From: an uncultured Clostridia bacterium | Lineage (GTDB): Bacteria; Bacillota; Clostridia; Oscillospirales; Acutalibacteraceae | Assembly: GCA_946186725.1 (NCBI GenBank) | Contig: CAMHOI010000075.1 | Span: 1 to 5,308 of the forward strand | Reading direction: 5' to 3' | Length of the DNA stretch: 5,308 nt | Shown: positions 1 to 5,308 of the stretch, piece by piece | How the letters are laid out: every line of letters begins with the position of its first letter | How positions within the stretch are numbered: the first letter of the stretch is position 1 | Made by a program: the position numbers and the translations under genes | The notes under the pieces: generated by a model | Databases searched by the model: none | Seen by the model: only the letters and a program-made list of their open reading frames with translations | Told to the model about the DNA's origin: nothing

Positions 1-1397
1 AAAGACAAATGCGTATCTTCGCAGTAGGACAGCTCGGCTGGTCTATGCTCAGCGGTATCATCAGCGCCTGGTTCGTCACCTTCTATCTCCCCACACAAGC
101 CGACATCGAAGGCGGCGCCCAGCAGTACATCGTGCCGGGTCTGGTAATCGGCGGATTCCTGACCATCCTCGGTCTGATCACCGCCCTTTCGCGTGTATTT
201 GACGCGGTCACCGATCCCCTTATCGCCTCTATGTCCGACAGAAGCAAAAACAAACGCGGCAGACGCATTCCCTTCATGCAGTACGCGGCAATCCCGCTTT
301 CCGCTGTGACGGTTCTGCTGTTCTGCGCTCCCGTCGAGGCGATCAGCAGCACCAACATTATCTGGATCTCTGTCTTCATCGTGCTGTTCTATCTCTTTAT
401 GACCATGTACTGCACGCCCTACAACGCCCTTATCTCCGAATTCGGCAAAACCCAGGACGACCGCATGTACATCTCCACCGCCATCTCCCTGACCTTCTTC
501 GCGGGCACCATGCTCGCCTACACCCCCTTCGTGTTCGCCGGCATGCTGCGGGGTGCGGTCGGCTTCGCCTGGAGCTACCGCATCTGCTTCGCGGTGCTGG
601 CGGTCGTCGCCTGCGTGTGCATGCTCATCCCCACCTTCACCCTGAAGGAAAAGGAATTCGTGGATACCAAGCCCTCCAAGACCAATATGATCAAGAGTCT
701 GATCGCCACCTTCAAGAACCGCGACTTCCGCGTCTTCGCCGGCAGCGACATCATGTACTGGATCGGGCTGACCCTCTTCCAGACCGGTCTGCCCTTCTTC
801 GTCAAGGTCTCCATGGGACTGGACGAGAGCATGACCATGGTCTTCATGGGCGGCATGACCATCCTGTCCGCCTGCTTCTACCCCTTCGTGTCGGGTCTGG
901 TGCGCAAGTTCGGCAAGAAGAAGCTGACCATCGTCGGCTTCCTCGGACTGGCGATCTCCTACACCATCACGGCGCTGATCGGCGTGCTGCCTCTGCCGGG
1001 CATGATCTTCGGCGTGGCCATCTGCGTGATCGCGGCCTTCCCGATGGCGCTGCTCGGCATCATCCCGCAGTCCATCGTGGCCGACGTGGCCGAGGCCGAC
1101 GGCGTGGAGACGGGCGAGAACCGCGAGGGGATGTTCTTCGCGGCGCGCACCTTCGCCATGAAGTGGGGCCAGGCGCTGGCCATGCTGGTGTTCACCTCGC
1201 TGGCCATCCTCGGCACCACCCAGGTCGCCAATTCCAATGAGATCACCGCTTCCGCCTTCGGTCTGAGGATCGTCGCCATCGTCGCCGTCGTCTTCTGCGT
1301 GCTGGGCGCGATCATCCTCGCCGCCTACAACGAGAAGAAGGTCATGAAGACCATCGAGGATCATCATCAGCAGCAGATGGAGAGTACCGAAGCATGA
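1..1397 (+). CDS. GPH-family sugar:cation symporter (MFS, MelB-like), 5' end outside window
   Basis: Integral membrane transporter of the glycoside-pentoside-hexuronide:cation symporter family, expected to import a glycoside with Na+ or H+. Numbering from the ATG at 9, about 12 hydrophobic segments are visible, roughly at 10-28, 45-68, 90-108, 116-136, 158-178, 186-210, 246-268, 275-297, 305-323, 330-355, 378-402 and 418-439. The family signature SRVFDAVTDP lies at 61-70, followed by SDRSKNKRGRR. Asp65 and Asp69 sit where MelB has its two cation-binding helix II aspartates. A second family signature, ADVAEAD...TGENREGMFF, lies at 358-377. The reading frame is open to the left edge, the ATG at 9 has no ribosome binding site in the bases shown, and family members usually have about 10-20 residues before the GQLGW motif. 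The true start is therefore probably upstream. The stop overlaps the next gene by ATGA, and the alpha-galactosidase neighbour suggests melibiose-type or raffinose-type substrates. The exact sugar is inference. Confidence 0.9.
   Translation, partial: RQMRIFAVGQLGWSMLSGIISAWFVTFYLPTQADIEGGAQQYIVPGLVIGGFLTILGLITALSRVFDAVTDPLIASMSDRSKNKRGRRIPFMQYAAIPLSAVTVLLFCAPVEAISSTNIIWISVFIVLFYLFMTMYCTPYNALISEFGKTQDDRMYISTAISLTFFAGTMLAYTPFVFAGMLRGAVGFAWSYRICFAVLAVVACVCMLIPTFTLKEKEFVDTKPSKTNMIKSLIATFKNRDFRVFAGSDIMYWIGLTLFQTGLPFFVKVSMGLDESMTMVFMGGMTILSACFYPFVSGLVRKFGKKKLTIVGFLGLAISYTITALIGVLPLPGMIFGVAICVIAAFPMALLGIIPQSIVADVAEADGVETGENREGMFFAARTFAMKWGQALAMLVFTSLAILGTTQVANSNEITASAFGLRIVAIVAVVFCVLGAIILAAYNEKKVMKTIEDHHQQQMESTEA
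1379..1384 (+). promoter_or_regulatory. Ribosome binding site for the alpha-galactosidase, inside the transporter gene
   Basis: GGAGAG lies 9 bases before the ATG at 1394, within the last codons of the transporter. With the ATGA overlap it supports translational coupling, and it supports 1394 as the start. Confidence 0.7.
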
Positions 1398-2953
1398 AGC
1401 CGCTTCAGCTGACCGTCCGCGCACAGGGCGCCTGCCTCCGGCAGGAAAAGGCGGAGGAAAACCGCTACACGCTCACCCTCCTTCCTGAAAAGGAGGACGT
1501 GACCCTGGAGGCGGTGTTCGCGCGTCTTCCCTTCTCCTTTGAAAAGGAGGACGCGCTCTTCCTAAACGGCTATCAAAGCTGGACCTACAGCCCCGAGCGC
1601 GGGATCCGGGAATACGACAAGTCGCTCAAGCACTGCCCCGCGAAGCTGGAAAAGCAGTACGGCTTCTCCCGCTACGGGGACGGCTGGTTCTATCCCCCGC
1701 GCTACCGCAGGGGCCTGCTCCACGGCTACACCTACGCCTACGTGCGGCGGGGAGAGGAGTATCTCTTCTTCGGCTCCCTGGCGGAGGCGACCGGCTTCAC
1801 CCGCATCGTCTTCGACGCCAAAGCGAACGAGATCCGTTTTGAGAAGGACTGCGAGGGGCGGGTGCTGACGGAGGCGTGGCGCGCGCTCGACCTGTTCTTT
1901 GCCACGGGAACGGAGGACGAGGTCTTCGACGCCTGGTTTGCGGCGCTGGGGATCTCTCCCCTGCCCGCGCCCGCGGCGACGGGGTATACGAGCTGGTACA
2001 ACTGCTACCAGAACATTTCCGCGGCCCGCATCGAGAGCGATCTCGCCGGGATGGAGACCCTGCCCGTCAAGCCCGACGTCTTCCAGATCGACGACGGCTA
2101 CGAGCCCTTTGTGGGCGACTGGCTGACCGCCGATCCTGCCAAGTTCCCGGACGGCACTGCGCCCATCGCCGCGCGCATCGCCGCGGCGGGCTACCGCCCG
2201 GGCATCTGGCTGGCCCCCTTCCTGTGCGAAACGAAGTCGGCGCTCTATGAGGAGCATCCCGACTGGCTGCTGCGCGGGGAGGACGGCGCGCCCGTCTACT
2301 GCGGCTCCAACTGGAGCGGCGCGTGGGCGCTGGATTTCTACAACGAGGAGGTGCGGGACTACCTGCGCCGGGTGTTCGGGAAGTATCGGGCGGAGGGATT
2401 CACCCTCTTCAAGCTGGACTTCCTTTACGCCGCCTGTATGCTCCCCCGCCCCGACAAAACGCGGGGCGAGATCATGGACGAAGCGATGGCCTTCCTGCGG
2501 GAGGTGTGCGGCGAGGCCGCCATCCTCGGCTGCGGGGTGCCGCTGGCGCCCGCCTTCGGCCGGGTGGAATACTGCCGCATCGGGCCGGACGTGTCGCTGG
2601 ATTACGACGACAAGCCCTATATGCGGCTCTTCCACGCCGAGCGGGTCTCGACCCGGCACACCATGCGCAATTCCCTCTTCCGCCGTCAACTGAACGGGCG
2701 GGCCTTCCTCAATGACCCCGACGTGTTCATCCTGCGGGAGCAGAAGATCGCCCTCGGCACGGTCAACGCCCTGTGCGGCGGACTGCTCTTTGCCTCCGAC
2801 GAGTTCGCCCGCTACGACGAGGACAAGCGGGAGATCTACCGCTCCCTGCTCGCGCTGCGGGGCGGCCGGATCACCGCGGTCGTGCGGCGGGGCAAGGCCT
2901 TCCTGGTGCGGTATGAGGCAGCCGGGAAAGAAGACTGTCTGCTCCTCAAATAA
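1394..2953 (+). CDS. GH36 alpha-galactosidase, cytoplasmic
   Basis: Hydrolyses terminal alpha-1,6-linked galactose from melibiose, raffinose and related sugars with retention of configuration. The 519-residue protein has an N-terminal beta-sandwich region (about 1-190, with NGYQSWTYSP at 58-67), then a TIM barrel. Barrel motifs in GH36 order are GYTSWYNCYQ (197-206), VFQIDDGYEPFVGDWL (229-244), GYRPGIWLAPF (266-276), EEHPDW (286-291), FKLDFLYA (339-346), ILGCGVPLAPAFG (377-389), CRIGPDV (394-400) and FLNDPDVFILRE (438-449). By family analogy, especially to Thermotoga maritima GalA, Asp342 is the nucleophile and Asp399 the acid/base. No signal peptide is visible, so it should act on imported sugar, as expected from the transporter it overlaps by 4 bp. 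The C-terminus stops soon after the barrel, at RYEAAGKEDCLLLK, some tens of residues shorter than Thermotoga GalA. The final beta-domain is therefore reduced. The family and catalytic residues are clear; the natural substrate is inferred. Confidence 0.94.
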   Translation: MKPLQLTVRAQGACLRQEKAEENRYTLTLLPEKEDVTLEAVFARLPFSFEKEDALFLNGYQSWTYSPERGIREYDKSLKHCPAKLEKQYGFSRYGDGWFYPPRYRRGLLHGYTYAYVRRGEEYLFFGSLAEATGFTRIVFDAKANEIRFEKDCEGRVLTEAWRALDLFFATGTEDEVFDAWFAALGISPLPAPAATGYTSWYNCYQNISAARIESDLAGMETLPVKPDVFQIDDGYEPFVGDWLTADPAKFPDGTAPIAARIAAAGYRPGIWLAPFLCETKSALYEEHPDWLLRGEDGAPVYCGSNWSGAWALDFYNEEVRDYLRRVFGKYRAEGFTLFKLDFLYAACMLPRPDKTRGEIMDEAMAFLREVCGEAAILGCGVPLAPAFGRVEYCRIGPDVSLDYDDKPYMRLFHAERVSTRHTMRNSLFRRQLNGRAFLNDPDVFILREQKIALGTVNALCGGLLFASDEFARYDEDKREIYRSLLALRGGRITAVVRRGKAFLVRYEAAGKEDCLLLK

Positions 2954-2954
2954 G

Positions 2955-2995
2955 CGTAAAAAAAGCACCCTGCTCGCGCGGGGTGCTTTTTTACG
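2955..2995. terminator. Bidirectional intrinsic terminator between converging genes
   Basis: The arms CGT-A7-GCACCC (2955-2970) and GGGTGC-T6-ACG (2981-2995) are complementary over 15 bp with one bulged A, around a 10-base loop. The A tract before and T tract after the GC core make it work in both directions. It serves the alpha-galactosidase, whose stop codon ends at 2953, and the minus-strand flavodoxin, whose stop codon starts at 2996. Confidence 0.92.
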
Positions 2996-3481
2996 TCAGT
3001 CCTTCAGCTTTTCAATGAAATCGGCAAGGGCGGCGTCGTTTTTGGGGTTGGGGCGGTCCTTGGGATCGATGAGGACGCAGGACGCCTCCCATTCGCACCC
3101 GACGAGGGCGGCGAGCTTTTGCAGCGCCTTCTGCGCGCCGCCGCCGGCGCAGCAGACCAGCGCGGCGAACCGCTTGCCCTCCAGGGCGGCGCGCCCGTCC
3201 TCCACGAAGGTGCGCAGGGGCGGGGCGAAGGTGCTCGCCCACACGGGGGTGGCGAGGATCACGCGGTCATACCGCGCGGCGTCGAACTCGTAGGGACACA
3301 GCGCGGGCTTTTCCCCCATGACGGCGCTCTTGCCGCCCCAGAGGAATTTCTTGGCGCCCCGGTCGGGGTAGGCCTTCTGCGGCTCGAGACGGACGACGTC
3401 GGCACCCAGCGCGTCGGCCAGACGGCCGACCGTCTGCGCGACGTTGCCGGTCAGGGAATAGTAGACGATGACGGTTTTCAC
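2996..3481 (-). CDS. Flavodoxin-family protein (FMN-binding)
   Basis: Small cytosolic flavoprotein of 161 residues, the usual size of a short-chain flavodoxin, expected to bind FMN and carry electrons or act as a quinone- or NAD(P)H-linked reductase. After a first beta strand (TVIVYY), the phosphate-binding loop SLTGNVAQT is at 9-17. KKFLWGGKSAVMGEKPAL at 44-61 is typical of a Firmicutes flavodoxin-like subgroup. YDRVILATPVWASTFAPPLRTF at 71-92 supplies the central strand and an FMN-flanking loop with Trp81. VCCAGGG at 109-115 forms the other flavin loop. The start is GTG at 3481, chosen because it directly precedes the first strand and has a strong ribosome binding site 8 bases upstream. It is divergent from the dNTPase gene and converges on the alpha-galactosidase gene, so it appears to be a single-gene unit. 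Partner and substrate cannot be read from the sequence; it could equally be annotated as an NAD(P)H-dependent oxidoreductase. Confidence 0.88.
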   Translation of the reverse strand: MKTVIVYYSLTGNVAQTVGRLADALGADVVRLEPQKAYPDRGAKKFLWGGKSAVMGEKPALCPYEFDAARYDRVILATPVWASTFAPPLRTFVEDGRAALEGKRFAALVCCAGGGAQKALQKLAALVGCEWEASCVLIDPKDRPNPKNDAALADFIEKLKD

Positions 3482-3489
3482 GGGATCGG

Positions 3490-3496
3490 CTCCTTT
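3490..3496 (-). promoter_or_regulatory. Ribosome binding site for the flavodoxin
   Basis: On the minus strand, AAAGGAG lies 8 bases before the GTG at 3481. The strong match and ideal spacing support this non-ATG start. Confidence 0.85.
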
Positions 3497-3504
3497 CTGC
3501 TTTG

Positions 3505-3533
3505 ATTTTGCATGAAAAGAGTCTGTCTGTCAA
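3505..3533 (-). promoter_or_regulatory. Sigma-A-type promoter for the flavodoxin
   Basis: On the minus strand, a perfect -35 TTGACA (3533-3528) is followed after exactly 17 bases by CAAAAT (3510-3505), a 4/6 match to the -10 consensus. Transcription would begin near 3498, just upstream of or at the edge of the ribosome binding site, so the leader would be very short. The -35 is strong and the -10 mediocre. Confidence 0.6.
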
Positions 3534-3541
3534 GAGGAAAG

Positions 3542-3570
3542 TTGCGTTTTGCCCGCGTCGGCGTTATACT
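3542..3570 (+). promoter_or_regulatory. Sigma-A-type promoter for the dNTPase
   Basis: TTGCGT (3542-3547, 3/6) is followed after exactly 17 bases by TATACT (3565-3570, 5/6). Transcription would begin near 3577, leaving a leader of about 14 bases before the ATG at 3591. Its -35 box is 8 bp from the -35 box of the opposite-facing flavodoxin promoter. Confidence 0.65.
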
Positions 3571-3577
3571 GGGGAAA

Positions 3578-3584
3578 AGAGGTG
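3578..3584 (+). promoter_or_regulatory. Ribosome binding site that sets the dNTPase start
   Basis: AGAGGTG lies 6 bases before the ATG at 3591. It rules in this ATG over the in-frame TTG at 3549, which lies upstream of the -10 box, and over the in-frame GTG at 3582, which is part of the ribosome binding site itself. Confidence 0.75.
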
Positions 3585-3590
3585 AAAGCT

Positions 3591-4787
3591 ATGCCCTACT
3601 ACGAGAAGCTGCCGCGGGAGATCGAGGAGGCCGTCCTGCGCGATCACGCGGGCGGTGGCTCCCCTTTCGCCTGCCGGGATGAAGAAGCGGTGCGGCGGGA
3701 TCCCGGTCACGACAAGGCCACCGCCCTGCGTCCGCCCTTCGTGCGCGACGCCGACAAGATCCTGCACTGCCCCTTTTACAACCGTTACGCGGACAAGACC
3801 CAGGTCTTCTCCTTCTACAAAAACGACGACATCACCAGACGCGGGCTCCACGTCCAGCTGGTCTCCCGCATCGCGCGCACGATCGGGCGGGCGCTGGGGC
3901 TCAACCTGGAGCTGATCGAGGCGATCGCCCTCGGGCACGACATCGGGCACACCCCCTTCGGCCACGCGGGCGAGGCCATGCTCGACGAGCTGCTCCGCGC
4001 GCGCACGGGGCGGCGCTTCTCCCACAATATCCATTCGGTGCGGGTGCTGGACGGGATCTTCCCCTACAACGTCACCCTGCAGACCCTCAGCGGGATCGCG
4101 GCGCACGACGGGGAGCTGGAGCTGGCCGAGTACCGCCCGGCGCCGCTGACCGATTTCGCGGCCTTCGACGCCCAGATGGCGGCGTGCGGCCGGGACAGGG
4201 ACGCCGTGCGGCGGCTGATCCCCTCCACGCTGGAGGGGTGCGTGGTGCGCATCGCCGACATCATCGCCTATCTCGGCAAGGACCGGCAGGACGCTCTGCG
4301 CGCCGGACTGACGACGGACGACACCTTCGCGGGGGGCGTCATCGGGACGACCAACGCCGAGATCATCCACAATCTGACGGTCAACCTGGTGGCTAACAGC
4401 TACGGCAAGCCCTGCCTGACGCTGGACGAGGCGCACTTCGCGGCGCTGCAGGCGGCGAAAAGGGAGAACTACGCCCTGATCTACCGCAGCGAAGCGGTGC
4501 GGCGCCAGCTCGACGACACCGTCAGGCCCATGATGGAGGCGCTCTACGCCCGCTTCCTCGACGACCTCGCGGCGGGGCGGGAGGAGTCGCCCGTCTTCGC
4601 CCACCACGTCCGCACCGTGGAGGGAGCGCACTACGCGCGCCGCACGCCCTACGCCGACAGCGATCCCGATCAGATCGTCGTGGACTACATAGCGAGCATG
4701 ACGGACGACTATTTTCTCGACTGCTACGCCCATTTGTTCCCCGACAGCCCTCTGCGGGTGCCATATAAGGGCTATTTTGAGACGTAA
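3591..4787 (+). CDS. HD-domain dNTP triphosphohydrolase (dGTPase family)
   Basis: Predicted cytosolic metal-dependent enzyme that splits deoxynucleoside triphosphates into nucleoside and tripolyphosphate, affecting dNTP pools. With the start at 3591 it has 398 residues, close to compact bacterial dNTPases and shorter than E. coli Dgt (about 505). Motifs in order are ILHCPFYNRYADKTQVFSF (57-75, the family's entry motif), DDITRRGLHVQLVSRIARTI (79-98), the HD motif IALGHDIGHTPFGHAGE (112-128), FSHNIHSVRVLD (143-154), LSGIAAHDGE (166-175) and VRIADIIAYLGKDRQDAL (219-236). By family analogy the metal ligands are His87, His116, Asp117 and Asp223, all present. His120 and His125 follow the HD pair as in active members. 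The usual R-x-THS before the second helix is replaced by RRGLHVQL, so it may belong to a Firmicutes side branch whose preferred nucleotide is unknown. It has its own promoter and terminator, so it is probably monocistronic. An HD phosphohydrolase with another substrate is the main alternative. Confidence 0.88.
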   Translation: MPYYEKLPREIEEAVLRDHAGGGSPFACRDEEAVRRDPGHDKATALRPPFVRDADKILHCPFYNRYADKTQVFSFYKNDDITRRGLHVQLVSRIARTIGRALGLNLELIEAIALGHDIGHTPFGHAGEAMLDELLRARTGRRFSHNIHSVRVLDGIFPYNVTLQTLSGIAAHDGELELAEYRPAPLTDFAAFDAQMAACGRDRDAVRRLIPSTLEGCVVRIADIIAYLGKDRQDALRAGLTTDDTFAGGVIGTTNAEIIHNLTVNLVANSYGKPCLTLDEAHFAALQAAKRENYALIYRSEAVRRQLDDTVRPMMEALYARFLDDLAAGREESPVFAHHVRTVEGAHYARRTPYADSDPDQIVVDYIASMTDDYFLDCYAHLFPDSPLRVPYKGYFET

Positions 4788-4808
4788 GAAGAAGTTTTAT
4801 GTAAACCG

Positions 4809-4844
4809 GCGGCGCTCGGGTCACCGGGCGCCGCTTCCCTTTTT
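4809..4844 (+). terminator. Intrinsic terminator after the dNTPase gene
   Basis: GCGGCGCTCGG (4809-4819) pairs with CCGGGCGCCGC (4824-4834), 11 bp including one U-G wobble, around the 4-base loop GTCA. It is followed by TTCCCTTTTT. The stem is very stable, but the T tract is interrupted by CCC, so termination may be partial. It begins 21 bases after the stop codon. Confidence 0.75.
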
Positions 4845-4861
4845 GCCGGAAACGAAAAAAA

Positions 4862-4883
4862 GATTGTCAAAATGTTGACAATC
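4862..4883. promoter_or_regulatory. Rex-like operator palindrome at the alcohol dehydrogenase promoter
   Basis: A perfect inverted repeat: GATTGTCAA (4862-4870) and TTGACAATC (4875-4883), separated by AATG. The inner 18 bp (4864-4881) have the TTGTnAA-N4-TTnACAA geometry of Rex operators; the clostridial consensus is TTGTTAA-N4-TTAACAA, so one symmetric position differs. Rex is the NADH/NAD+-sensing repressor of fermentation genes, including alcohol dehydrogenases. The right half contains the -35 box, so bound repressor would block RNA polymerase. The palindrome is directly visible; the assignment to Rex is inference. Confidence 0.65.
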
Positions 4884-4903
4884 TCGTGAGAATGGGGTAT
4901 ACT
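4875..4903 (+). promoter_or_regulatory. Strong sigma-A-type promoter for the alcohol dehydrogenase
   Basis: Perfect -35 TTGACA (4875-4880), exactly 17 bases, then TATACT (4898-4903, 5/6). An A7 run at 4855-4861 sits where an UP element would lie. Transcription should begin near 4910, giving a leader of about 50 bases. Confidence 0.85.
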
Positions 4904-4946
4904 ATAGTCAGCGGTCGCGTTGACACCCGATCGCCAATACAAAACT

Positions 4947-4952
4947 GGAGGG
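4947..4952 (+). promoter_or_regulatory. Ribosome binding site for the alcohol dehydrogenase
   Basis: GGAGGG, ending 7 bases before the ATG at 4960, is a strong site with good spacing and fixes the start. Confidence 0.85.
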
Positions 4953-4959
4953 AAACGTC

Positions 4960-5308
4960 ATGTCCAACCGCATCATTCTCAATCCGGTATCCTACCACGG
5001 CAAGGGCGCGATCCGGGAGATCCCCGGCATCCTCAGCGCGAGGGGCTACCGCCACGTTTTCGTGTGCTCCGACCCCGACCTCATCCGCTTCGGCGTGACC
5101 GCCCGCGTAACCGACCTGCTCGAGCAGGCGGGCATCCCCTACACCGTCTATTCCGGCATCAAGCCCAATCCCACCATTGAAAACGTCAAGGACGGCGTGG
5201 CCGCCTTCCGGGCCTGCGGCGCGGACGCCATGATCGCGATCGGCGGCGGCTCCTCCATGGACACCGCGAAGGCCATCGGCGTCATCATCAACAACCCCGA
5301 GTTCGAGG
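4960..5308 (+). CDS. fucO: Iron-dependent alcohol dehydrogenase, FucO-like lactaldehyde reductase (3' end outside window)
   Basis: Group III iron-activated alcohol dehydrogenase. The closest resemblance I recognise is FucO (lactaldehyde reductase/1,2-propanediol oxidoreductase), which reduces lactaldehyde from fucose or rhamnose breakdown to propanediol with NADH. Only 116 residues of an expected 380 or so are present, covering most of the N-terminal nucleotide-binding domain. NRIILNPVSYHGKGAI (3-18) parallels the FucO N-terminus. CSDPDL (36-41) carries Asp38 at the position linked to NAD over NADP preference. FGVTARVTDLLEQAGI (44-59) and PNPTIENVKDG (69-79) follow the FucO pattern. IAIGGGSSMDTAKAIG (92-107) is the pyrophosphate-binding loop, and NNPEFE follows as in FucO. 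The iron ligands lie beyond the window and cannot be checked. The gene has its own promoter with an overlapping palindromic operator. The family is very likely; another alcohol substrate (ethanol, butanol, propanediol) remains possible. Confidence 0.87.
   Translation, partial: MSNRIILNPVSYHGKGAIREIPGILSARGYRHVFVCSDPDLIRFGVTARVTDLLEQAGIPYTVYSGIKPNPTIENVKDGVAAFRACGADAMIAIGGGSSMDTAKAIGVIINNPEFE

Noticed and set aside
1562..2968. A 468-codon open frame on the minus strand opposite the alpha-galactosidase gene.
   Set aside because: High GC content keeps antisense frames open. Its translation shows no recognisable domain, while the plus strand has a full set of GH36 motifs.
2712..3293. A plus-strand frame of 193 codons spanning the end of the alpha-galactosidase gene, the terminator and the flavodoxin gene.
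   Set aside because: It crosses a strong terminator, is very rich in Ser/Arg/Ala/Pro, and lies out of frame with one real gene and antisense to another.
3564..4733. A 389-codon open frame on the minus strand opposite the dNTPase gene.
   Set aside because: It mirrors the codon structure of the plus-strand HD-domain gene, is rich in low-complexity Arg/Val/Gly/Asp, and has no motif of its own.
4855..4883. On the minus strand, the palindrome followed by seven T residues could be read as an intrinsic terminator.
   Set aside because: The stem is AT-rich and weak, no minus-strand gene lies to its right in the window, and the repeat sits exactly on a strong plus-strand promoter. An operator with an adjacent UP-like A tract explains it better.
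4920..4925. A second perfect TTGACA downstream of the main alcohol dehydrogenase promoter.
   Set aside because: At 16-18 bases downstream there is only the ribosome binding site region (TGGAGG) and no -10-like sequence.
4788..4959. Possible riboswitch, small RNA or catabolite-repression (cre) site in the dNTPase-alcohol dehydrogenase gap.
   Set aside because: The region is accounted for by a terminator, operator, promoter and ribosome binding site. The leader is only about 50 bases, and I found no good match to the cre consensus.

Overview
The window is about 60% GC and gene-dense. It reads like a Gram-positive anaerobe of the high-GC Clostridia type (Oscillospiraceae/Ruminococcaceae-like, probably gut-associated). 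That assignment is inference from three things: sigma-A-type promoters with 17-bp spacers, strong purine-rich ribosome binding sites, and the gene families present. There is no rRNA, tRNA, CRISPR array, insertion sequence or other mobile element.

Layout. (1) Positions 1-2953, plus strand: a glycoside-pentoside-hexuronide (GPH) family sugar:cation symporter whose 5' end lies before the window, overlapping by ATGA a cytoplasmic GH36 alpha-galactosidase. Together they form an uptake-and-hydrolysis module for alpha-galactosides such as melibiose. (2) Positions 2955-2995: a strong hairpin flanked by A and T tracts, serving as a shared terminator between converging genes. (3) Positions 2996-3481, minus strand: a short flavodoxin-family protein with a GTG start. 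(4) Positions 3482-3590: a 109-bp divergent intergenic region with two back-to-back sigma-A-type promoters. (5) Positions 3591-4787, plus strand: an HD-domain dNTP triphosphohydrolase (dGTPase family), followed by a GC-rich hairpin terminator. (6) Positions 4788-4959: an intergenic region with a perfect 9+9 bp inverted repeat of Rex-operator geometry. Its right half contains the consensus -35 box of a very good promoter. (7) Positions 4960-5308: the first 116 codons of an iron-dependent alcohol dehydrogenase resembling lactaldehyde reductase FucO, running off the right edge.

How the parts relate. The transporter and alpha-galactosidase clearly act together. The flavodoxin, the dNTPase and the alcohol dehydrogenase look like separate transcription units with no obvious common pathway. 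The most informative non-coding signal is the Rex-like palindrome on the alcohol dehydrogenase promoter, which suggests NADH/NAD+-responsive control of an NADH-consuming fermentative reductase. I see no clear evidence of a wholly new system. The other points of interest are a start-site correction for the dNTPase, its variant HD region, the divergent promoter pair, and a base-composition gradient in the transporter gene.
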